A DNA stretch of 64,000 bases, taken from positions 5,270,042 to 5,334,041 of the forward strand of contig NC_087377.1 in NCBI RefSeq assembly GCF_963675165.1. The letters are read 5' to 3'. A model generated the notes under the pieces. That model was not told the DNA's origin and made no database searches. It saw nothing but the letters and a program-made list of their open reading frames with translations. Position 1 is the first letter of the stretch, and every line of letters begins with the position of its first letter. The stretch is from Halichondria panicea (Eukaryota; Porifera; Demospongiae; Suberitida; Halichondriidae). Below, one piece after another: positions 52,801 through 62,274 of this stretch. Position numbers and translations under genes: made by a program.

Positions 52801-53461
52801 ATGGTCGCGGCTATAATGAGGTTGCAACACGGACTGTCCGTGTGAAGTAGTACTAATTGCCTGCGTTTTTCTAATCCCCTTCCTCTACTATCTATGATAC
52901 AACTTACGGAAAAGGAAACGATTAAGGGTACTCTAGCTCGAGTAACATCCGCTTTACTCTGCGGTTCATTCGAGGCTGTGTAACAAGCCAAAATTGTAGA
53001 TAGGCTATATACGCGACCGTGTAATAATTATAACGTACATGGAGGGGACTTTACGACTTTTATTACACCCTTGGATAATTATATTTATTATACATTGTAT
53101 AATTATAGGATCATCATCGGATCATCCTGTCAAAAGCCCAAAGTTAAAAAATACAACAGAGTCGTCCTCCACTGTTCTTACTCAAGATGATATTCCAACA
53201 ATTTGTGAGAGGCTGGCGAGTGCAAGCAACAATTGGTTCAATTTGGGATTGGCTCTCGGAGTGAAGTATACACACTTGCAAAATATTCAAGAGCAATTTC
53301 CTAATAATGAGCACCGCCTAACAAATATGATGGCCATGCGTCTCCAAGTTTCTGATTCAAAGGATCCAGTCACATGGCCTTACATCTGTGAGTGCCTAAG
53401 GCGTCCTTTAGTAATGCGTTTTGATGTAGCTGATAACATTGAACAAGTACTAGGCATATAG
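46856..53461 (+). CDS. Death-domain/astacin-like metalloprotease/CXC/Death-domain protein (gene 1)
   Basis: Eleven exons in continuous frame: 46856-47180, 47278-47316, 47379-47416, 47674-48016, 48183-48540, 48716-48893, 48983-49122, 50628-50707, 52130-52201, 52366-52452, 53109-53461; 670 residues. Residues 1-108 form a Death-like helical domain (KEIAQHVGNYPQFASKF, YLNFVQACLELG). Residues 135-427 are a metzincin protease: WSKVGSAAL, PTMVLNL, zinc site HEFGHALGLDHEHQR (H289, E290, H293, H299) and Met-turn SIMHYW (M365, with Tyr367 as in astacins). Residues 428-473 are a CXC-type Cys-rich motif (SCRSCAGRSQCNGKSCPCF, CTPKCHCKLDSC). A basic NLS-like pair (GKR...PKRLKK) spans 532-551. Residues 580-668 are a Death domain (ICERLASASNNWFNLGLALG, DPVTWPYICECL). 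No signal peptide or prodomain is seen, so a cytosolic or nuclear site is inferred. Family kinship and role are from memory of these folds. Confidence 0.9.
49864..50030. mobile_element. MITE in gene 1 intron 7
   Basis: Inverted ends start TAGTAAGCGCATGCGCCTGT and continue AGGGAAAA, with an exact complement on the right. The copy at the same place in gene 2 (59115-59266) has lost part of the right arm, so the insertion is older than the gene duplication. Confidence 0.8.
50721..51590. repeat. 870-bp direct repeat, copy in gene 1 intron 8
   Basis: It begins 13 bases after the exon 8 donor and copies the DNA that lies upstream of the same gene at 45275-46144, in the same direction. It is absent from the short corresponding intron of gene 2. 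Confidence 0.9.
52480..52896. mobile_element. Nonautonomous DNA transposon, 7-bp target duplication (family A, copy 4)
   Basis: It lies in gene 1 intron 10. The ends read CATATAGATAATAGAGGAAG and the complement of CATAGATAGTAGAGGAAGGG. The flanks ATACAGC (52473-52479) and ATACAAC (52897-52903) are a 7-bp duplication with one change. An AT run at 52683-52713 lies inside. Confidence 0.8.
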
Positions 53462-56069
53462 CTATAGTAAAAATGAAACAGTTTTTCTATACGTGCATAC
53501 CATAATAGTTTTCTTCTGCAACACTGGACAAGTCTAGTGTCTTTTTAACCCATATATATATTTTACATGTACATGCAGTATAATTATTATAGTTGTCAAC
53601 GTCATTGTTAAATTTGTGTTCAGTTCCGACAGGTAAAGAGTGGCCCAAAATACATGCAACATTGTAGGTGACCTATGTCATGATTAATGTTATTCATTAA
53701 GCAGCTAGTTATCCACACGTACATTTTACGATTTTACTCTCATTCATATTACCCATGTACGATAATAATTGTGTCAATAATTTTTCTGACAAAAATACTT
53801 GCAATGTGAAAATTGCTAAAATAGACGTCTCGGGGTGCTGAAACCTTAAAAGTGTCAAATCATAGTGAGTCAGACCCTGGTTAAGGGGGTTTTTTAGGTA
53901 CATTTAAAATTGGGGAAGTGGGTGTGCCAAAATACAGGGGGAAAAGTTACGCTTTACTATACATGCGTCGATTTTAGCAACTAGCAATGTGTGTGAACTC
54001 TCTGGGACATTTTTGATGGACAGGGCACGCGTTTATGACTCAATAGCTTATTCAACTATCGAGTGAGGTGTTTCTATTCAAAAGGAGCTTATTATGGACT
54101 ACATTTATCAGTGCAACTTTGTGGTCTTTTGTGTCAGATTTGGGACAATAATAGAGTCAATGGCAGGTGAAGGGTTATGCATGCATGTGGTTTGTGTGGA
54201 CCTAGTGGAAAGTGTGCATGTAAATGAGTGGGTTATCTACCTCAAAGTATCTGCAATATAATATAGGATAGTGATCATACTGTTATGTATATATGGTACT
54301 GCGATATGTAATTCACAGAATATCCACTGACTAATTATAACTCCTTATAGTCCATGCATGCACTGGTAGAGCAATTCGAAGGGGCTGTGTCCCTCGCATG
54401 TTTTCAGGTCTGCGCTACCTGTAGGAAATACTGTATAGAGGGTAATTTTCGTGTGGCAAAATATTCGTGGGTTTTCGTGGTTGAAGGTCTGACCACGAAT
54501 ATTTTACCCACGAATGAAGCGACCTTGCTTACCTTTACCTGCAGTGCAAGCTCCAACCACCAAAATATTACCCACGAAATGTCTCAATATAATTATATTG
54601 CTAAACCACGAATATTTTGTCCCCCGAAAATTACCCGCTATACGGTAGTCAAAATTCAATTTATGGTTCATGGTATTTGGATTTTTATTTAGGATGCCGT
54701 TATGCAAAACTTAATGAAAATAATGATCTTTACCAAAAATTGACATTCTTCCTTTAGACACCATAAATTATGCTAAAATATTATTCCGAGCATAATGTAT
54801 CAGGGCCTCTTTGAATTGTCGTTTTGGCATCGTTGTACTGAAACTCCACGCACTCTAGCTGCTCTTAGTGGGCCTCTTTAATTAATCTCAGTATGATTGT
54901 ACGAGACAAGCGCATGTCCTTTCATCAGTAAATACCATCATATTGTTTTGTTGAGTTAAGGTTGTCTAATTAAACGCATTCTCTGCCTCTTTTGTAGTGT
55001 AGTGTGTTTAAATCAGTGAACCTTGACGTGTCTCCAATGAAGCAATGCAACCGAACGAGTACGAAGGACCTACACCTCTCTCTGGCAGCATGGTTGCATG
55101 TGTAATACGCTATACTCGCAAGTAGCCTGAAGGGTGATCACAGAAGGCAAAGAGGTGACTCCTAACCTTTTGAGCACTTATAAATCATATCTTGTAGGAA
55201 CTTCCTGAACGTGCAGTCTAACTATTACTTAACAGGTGATGAGAGGCATTTGTGTTATTTATACCGGGGTTACCCCAGTATAATAATTTATTATATAGCC
55301 TCCTTCAAAAAACACCCCTCACAATGCAGTCACACTGTTTTGAATCCCCTAACCTAAGCTGGTATTTCTAATTCACTGAGACTTATACGTCTCACTCTCT
55401 CAGTCATACTTTTGATCTGAAAGTCTATACTGCTTATATATAGCTATGCACACAATTCTTAACTATCACAACATGGTTAGAGTTTCAATTTCCTGCCTCC
55501 ATGGGTATTTGTGTAGGTGTGTACATTTAATGCATTATAGGTATTGAATATCACTGACAGGAATCAGACAGGTGGCTGCACAGTAACAATGAATAAGGTC
55601 AAAAATGGCAAATAAAGGAATGCAGGTACTGTTAACAGTATATCAAGTTACAATTATTATACACACTAGCATTACCACCCCATTTTTTTGGCTGACTGTT
55701 GCAAATCGAGGAAACACTGTGAGTATTGCATGGATATAGCATGCAAGTAACCTATATGTGTGTGAAAACTACCTAGCTACCTCTGACAAAAAAGTGAGCT
55801 ATAAGCCAAATCAGTATAATTTGTATGTGAGTCATTTACTGGCCTACATAATAATTAGTAACATTTGTAGCTTGCAGAGCTGCACTTGACAATCTTGGTC
55901 TATCTGTGCAGCTACAGTTTAAATAAGACACAGACAAACTTCTTGTGCATTGTATAGGCATCATTATAGATCTATAACTATTGCTTATAAGCATTATGTG
56001 TATTGTTCTTACAAGAAGATCATAGCCATAATCTTATATCCCCCTTTCTGTTCCAGTTTACTAGAAGTG
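53462..56069. other. Spacer between protease genes 1 and 2
   Basis: AT-rich DNA without a gene. It holds the family C element at 54429-54647. A diverged stretch at about 54890-55090 resembles the DNA upstream of gene 1 (about 44850-45000), so the upstream flank was probably duplicated with the gene. An acceptor-like CAG just before the start at 56070 suggests a noncoding leader exon. Confidence 0.5.
54429..54647. mobile_element. MITE with TACNGTATAG ends (family C, copy 2)
   Basis: The left end is TACTGTATAGAGGGTAATTT and the right end its near complement, CCGAAAATTACCCGCTATAC plus GGTA. The terminal TA suits a Tc1/mariner-type target site. Confidence 0.8.
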
Positions 56070-59000
56070 ATGTCTAATCTCACAGTCAAAGCTTTGAAGA
56101 CAGAAACAGGAGTAACAGACTATCAATTGAAACAAAAATGTCAGGATGAACACTTACGAAAAATTTCACAACATGTCGGAAATCGCCATGATTTTGCTGC
56201 TAAATTTGGCTTGCTCCCTGCTCTCATAGCTGGGATTCAAATTGATCCCTCATTGTCGTTTGCCCAAAAAACACAGAAAGTGTTAATGTGGTGGAGAGAT
56301 AATAACGACAATGCTACTTACTTGAAGTTTGTGCAAGTTTGCCTTGAGCTTGGCAATGGGAGCGTGGCAAGTAAAATGTGTGAAATTTGTAAAGGTATAT
56401 AATTATACATATAATGCTGTGCATGGTCTCAATAACGTCTGCTAAACCTTTGCACTAATTGTGGTAATAATGTTTCTTTGAATACAGAGGGTGTCAAAGA
56501 TCTACCATTTCCTGAAGCGACAACACTAGGTATAATTAAATTGTGGGATTTTAACATTATAAAGCTGAAACACGCTTTTTTAATCGTACAGGTACCGAAG
56601 TCAAAGAGATTCCACCCGCAAGCACTCTGCCAAAGGTACACCTGTCAATGCATGTGGTATAGTGAGTGAGGTGTCATAGCATTGGTAATTATAGTGCAGC
56701 CACCTTCCTGATATTCAATGCTGAATGTAGCATTGGTAGTATTTATGTTGGAACCACCCCCATACCAGTATAGAGCATGCATATTCACGCTCTGTTATAT
56801 GACAGTATAATTATTGATAGCATGTTTATTATGGCAACCACATTTAGGTATGGTATACACAGATCTCTATTGTCATATTCTATACTCTGGTGATAAACTA
56901 AAATCGATGTGCAGACAGAGGGGATGCAGATGTTTTGCACCACTGATGATGAAAAAGTGGAGCAGGTTGACCCAGCTGATGCCTCCAACATCCCAACAGA
57001 TGCTCAGGGTGGGGTGGCACGATACCACTTGTTGTGGGATGTGAAGCAAGTTCCAGAGCTGAAAGTTCATTTTTTGAACCCTGAAATTCTCACGAAAGAT
57101 AATTGGACATGTGGGCATAGCCATGATCAACTGACAGCCAACAATGTGCTTGACTGGGCCACTGTCTGGAATAACCGTGCTGACAACTACCCACAGATTG
57201 CTGATGAGCTAGCAACAAGAGAAACAGCTCATATCCGTGTGGAATTTACCAGTGACAGTGAGTATGTTCATGCAGTCTCTATACACATGCACAGTAACAC
57301 TGTAGCGGCCCTCTGATTTATAGCACATTCAAACCTCATAAAAGTTTAAAGTTTCTAGTATTTTGGTATAACACGAAAGAGGCATGAACAATGCATGGAT
57401 GCATTTTACAGAGAAAGTGATATCATGGTCAAAGGTCGGAAGTGCAGCATTGAATACTGGCCGAAACGACCCAACAATGGTGCTGAACTTACATGGCATG
57501 GCAAAAGCTGAACAGAGAAGCATGGTGATTCATGAGTTTGGCCATGTTCTGGGACTGGATCACGAGCATCAGCGATCCGACTTCTGGGATGTGCTGGAAT
57601 CAAAAGATGAATATGAAGAATATCGATTTATTATTGGGAGAAGGCGAATGAAAAGTGGAGATGGTGGGCATTGCAAGAGAGCTTGTGATGCAGTGTTCCG
57701 AGGAAAGCTGAATCTGCCACATGAAAGTGAAAAGTCTGATTACGACCCAGCCAGCATCATGCACTATTGGTAGGTTATAATTTATACGCAGTATACCTGA
57801 CCCCAGCTCTTCATACAGATTCCCTGTTTTTAGGGAAGTCGATCTGATAATGTATATACAGCAGCTGTTAATACTGAATTCCCTCAAAACCAACGTTATA
57901 ATTATTTGGATGTGTTTGATGTGCATGTACATTTTTTGTTTCCAGGTTTGACAAAAACTGGTTGTTGCCGGAGTATCGAAAGCGTTCAGACGTGGTCAAT
58001 GTTAGGGATGAGCGAGAGAGGAAGGTGCTGTTGGGAGTTCATGACCGTGACTACTCCAATGGGAATCTGGCAAAACAGCCATCCAGGCTGGACTATGAAA
58101 CATTGAATAAGGCCTACAGTAACAAGGTAAAAGTTTATGGTTTTCACTTGTTGGGATTTGGAATAGGTTGTTTAATTTCAGCATGCACTACCTAAGGCAT
58201 TTTGTTGTCAGCTTAATATTTTGAAAATTCCCACTGTATAGGCGAATTCTTGCCGCTCATGTGCTGGATCCAGCCAATGCAATGGGAACTCTTGTCCGTG
58301 CTTCCACGAGGAAAAATCTTGCACTCCAAAATGTCACTGCATACTAGACTCGTGTCGAAATCCAAATAATGGCTTGCATGAGTACGTTAATTCACCATTA
58401 ATAGTTAATGCCTGTAATAACTAACGTGTTGCCCAATGATGTCAAACTCATCTGATTGCATGGTCAAGTTTCCCCTTTTGAGTGAATTCATTATAGTTTT
58501 GCTGAATTTCATAGCTTCCCACAACTATAATATGAGGGGTCAATAGTGCCAAAATGCGGTGGTGGTGGCTAATTAGGCTCGAATACGTTAAGCTCAAGAT
58601 AAGGTTGGAACCACTGGGCCTCTAGCTAATTAAACTTCTCTTGCAGACTACTTCTAGCCTTAGATTTTAGTGTCTGGGTAGGAGTGGTCGACACCAGTAG
58701 CACTGACCTGATATCAGGCTGCTCATGGTCTCAAGGCTAGCACAGGAGCACCCTCTGTTTCAGCTAAGGTGAAGGTCATGTGGTTCTATCGCATCGCCGT
58801 CTTAACATAATTATTCGAGGCTAAGCCGCCGCCCCACCAAGTAAACGCCTCCTCCTCCTAAATACAGCAAATTTGTTTTCTTTGGAACTATAATGCAACA
58901 TACCATAAATATAAAAATAGTTACGATTGAGAGAGGCTGCATGATTACATTTTATAATAATTATACTTAGTGGACTAATCATGTTGCAATTCTCAGCCAA

Positions 59001-60418
59001 TTATTGTATTTATTCCGACCACATAGCACTGCGTTTACACAGCATGGATGCCTCAACACTACAACTTATCAGTGGCATAGTTTGATTTAAAGCTTCGTTT
59101 TTCGCTATACTGGTTAGTAAGCGCATGCGCCTGTAGAGAAAAGAGTGGTAAATGGAGATTTGCTTCATTGAAACGTCATGGGTGTGGTTAAATTTATAGG
59201 CGTGGTTAATCTCTATAACTGGATAATAGGCGCATAGAGGCCCACTCTTTTCGCATGCGCTTATTATATAGCTAGCTCAATCGTTTGTCTGCAAGAGGTC
59301 TATAGTCATATCTGACAGCAGTAACAAAACTACCGATAGTGAAAGAGACTTAACATCTATAAAGAGGTGTGGAGACCATTTGTTGGGCAGAGAACTGTGC
59401 AGAAAACCATGTACCTTCTATCAAGGCTCTTGGTCTGCTCATCAGTATGCGCCTATTAGTTGATGTGCGCTTATTAACGGTTATTAGCCAGATTATACGA
59501 TAGAGTTGCACATTGCATGGCAGTGTATAGCTATATAGATGTATATACACACCGCTATTATTCGAGGTAGCTATTACACATGCGCCGTTTGTTTTCTTGG
59601 AGCTTCTCTGCTGATTATTGCTGAAAACCCTGGCTACACTCCTACTGTATAGTGTCACTGCATTTAATTTAACTCATATAAACTCATGTATTCATCATTC
59701 TCATAATGAGCCCGGTAACATTTGTAGTTAGTCCATAGGTTCAGAGTATAGGCGTATTAGAGGGCTATAAAATGTATCATTATTATAACACATGATAATG
59801 AATATTGGTGGGATACAATTATGTGAGTATAGTCTTAATAATAATACTTATTTTTTGTATTTTAGTGGCCAAAAGGTACTCCAAACTGGAGCTGCTGCTG
59901 GTCCTCCAACCACTACCCAGTACCTGACAAAGCCTGCAGGTAGATACAGTAAACATAATTATAATTAACACATTGCACAAAATTAAGGGAGGCAGAATTT
60001 GACACAATGCTGTTTTTTTGTTTCTTCATCTTTATAGATCAAACTGAAGCGACTGCAGCTCAGTTAAGTAAAGAGTGCTCAGATGACGCTCTTCTCCAGT
60101 TGTCTTCCAAGATTGCCGACTATGACGGTTTCAAACTCTGGCTGGGCCTCAGTGAGGCTGAAATTGACGCTATTGATCGGACAATTGCTACTATTCCAGG
60201 GAGATTTTTTGCTGCTCTGAAGAAATGGAAAGGTAAAGGCATTCTTAACTCGATGGCTACTTACGGTCGATTAGTGGAAATTGCTAGGAAGAAAGATGAC
60301 GGATATGCATTTCGGAGTATTCACAAGGCCTGTATCGAGCATACAAGTAAGTTCATAGTGTATCATCTGTCTATATAGCTTCTGATGAATGATATTTTTG
60401 CCATATATAGGCCCCTGA
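56070..60418 (+). CDS. Death-domain/astacin-like metalloprotease/CXC/death-fold protein (gene 2)
   Basis: Ten exons in continuous frame: 56070-56394, 56488-56529, 56592-56635, 56915-57257, 57412-57769, 57946-58126, 58242-58381, 59866-59939, 60038-60346, 60411-60418 (TGA); 607 residues. The last 8-nt exon is the least sure; reading through the donor at 60347 gives a stop at 60376-60378 instead. The N-terminal Death-like domain (1-108) matches gene 1 at a little over half of its residues. The protease (about 138-431) is nearly identical to gene 1, with HEFGHVLGLDHEHQR (H292, E293, H296, H302) and SIMHYW (M368). The CXC motif spans 432-478. After a short linker shared with gene 1 (GAAAGPPTTTQY), the C-terminus is a different death-fold domain at 503-605 (SSKIADYDGFKLWLGLSEAE, AYGFRS-like helix near the end reading GYAFRSIHKAC). 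The NLS-like exon of gene 1 is absent. No signal peptide is visible. Confidence 0.88.
59115..59266. mobile_element. MITE in gene 2 intron 7, damaged
   Basis: Partner of the element at 49864-50030. The left end is intact (TAGTAAGCGCATGCGCCTGT), while the right arm lacks the CCCTACAGGCGC part. Confidence 0.75.
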
Positions 60419-60549
60419 GAGGGTATCCAAGAAATGCAGTGGACATTCTTATTTAGCTAGCTTTATTTGCATTTTCTTCATTTAAGTAAGTACAGTTGTG
60501 CTGAAAGTTTTATAGTTTCATGCAGTGATATAATTATCACCTGTAAGTA

Positions 60550-60675
60550 TTAGTTATTGTCCAGCACGAGTGCAACATGCCATATATTGCACTGGAGCAA
60601 TATAATGCCCGAGGGCATTATGTCATCCAGTGCAATATATGGCATGTTGCATGCACGAGCGCCTGCAATAACTAA
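60550..60675. mobile_element. Hairpin MITE (family B, copy 2)
   Basis: Same ends (TTAGTTATTG, CAATAACTAA) and same 26-bp stem as 10731-10858. The two copies differ at a few bases and small indels. Confidence 0.8.
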
Positions 60676-61176
60676 CTTGTTGCCCAATGACGTCAAATTT
60701 AGTGAATTCATTAGTAACTTCCACCTGTGGGAAAGAAGGCATCCAGTATACATTCATATAGAGGGTCAACTCTTCTATTTTTGGGTTAAATGATCTTCAC
60801 TCCTTTTCACCAGATTATAGATCTATACGAGATAGGATAGTTTTAGCTGCATGATTGCATGAGAATCCTTCACTGGGAACCATGGAGTGGGGGGGTGGGG
60901 GCCACATTTTAAGTTGTATGTACCATACTTCTTCTAAAAGACGCCACCTGGAGATTTCTCTCATACAAATTCATTGGCTATTTCTTGTTTTGCATACATG
61001 TACACTAGCCTCAAAAAAGTAAAAAGCGGCGCCTAATTTAGAATACGTAATAATAGTACTGTATTATCACAGTTAGCTATAAAAAGTAAAAAGTACAGTC
61101 ACATGTGACTGAATTTTATGGATTGGCTGTATAGGTCACACGCAATGAATACTATATATGTATGCCATAACTAGTA

Positions 61177-61484
61177 CAGTAGAACCTCGATTATCCGGAC
61201 ACCTTGGTTCCAGAAGCAGGCCGGATAAGTGAATATGCCGGATAATCGAATAGATAAACCACGCCTTGATCCACCCATTTTATTGATGAACAGCAGTGTC
61301 ACATGGTTGTCTGCGCATGCGCAAAAGAAAAGCAGGCATGTCTCCATGGTAACAACTGCAACGCGCATGCGCATTTGAGGGACACGCCCATTTTATGAAT
61401 TATGTAATCTGATAAAATAAAAAAAGTCAAGCCGGATAATCGAGGTTCCAGATAATCGAGGGCCGGATAATCGAGGTTCTACTG
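61177..61484. mobile_element. Tigger/pogo-like MITE
   Basis: The terminal inverted repeats are CAGTAGAACCTCGATTATCC and its complement GATAATCGAGGTTCTACTG, flanked by TA on both sides. GATAATCGAGGTTCCAGATA is repeated inside near the right end. This end type and the TA target site are typical of pogo/Tigger derivatives. The element has no transposase. Confidence 0.85.
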
Positions 61485-62274
61485 TATTATTTATTTGCCC
61501 AACACGTTTCAATCTGTACCTACGCCTCTCCTAGGCTACTATAGGTAGCTGAGTAACTCCATGCACCGTTTCAATTTGAAATTTCACTTTTAATACAAAA
61601 ACTATAATCTAAATTGGAGACATGTCTTTCTACCTGCAGCTGCGGGAAAGCAAGGCGTCCAGTTATCTACACGCATGCAGAAGTCAACTCACTTGTTGAG
61701 TTACTCTTTTCAACAGATGTCATGAGATCTATGACAGTTGGATAGTTTTAGCTTGCATGATTGCAAAAGAATCCTAAAATAATAATGCTTCGATTCCTGT
61801 AGTCACACGTGCAGGAACCATGGATCGAGTATATATAGTGGCGGGATAGAGTGGAGTGGGAGAGTCAGACTGGAGGCTAGGCACTCACCCCTCAATTATA
61901 TATGCAATAGTGCTTTAAATAATAGTGCTTTAAATAATAATTATAATTATAGACCTACATTAATTTGCACCCACGTTTCAATCTGTTCCTATACCGCTGG
62001 TATTACGCCACAGTATTTATACAAAATGGTTCTAGCCAAACTATTTTTACTGTGTGCACCTGATGTCTATGCATGCATACACTTCAAGAAGCATGCATTT
62101 AAGTAGCTCATCAGGCAATTTGGCAATTATGGGTAACAATATTCATAGCTATATTACCCCAAAGGAAGTACTGCTCATGTGACTGATTCATCAACACAGT
62201 GCCATACACTAGAGTTTATACAATAATACATGACTGTATAAGTTATAGTTATGGGTGATTAAAGTTTAGTAGAA

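Larger units (their letters stand above)
60419..62274. other. Spacer between protease genes 2 and 3
   Basis: No gene is seen. It contains the family B hairpin at 60550-60675 and the TA-flanked element at 61177-61484. Short AT-rich repeats (AATAGTGCTTTAA twice) lie near 61906-61937. Confidence 0.5.
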
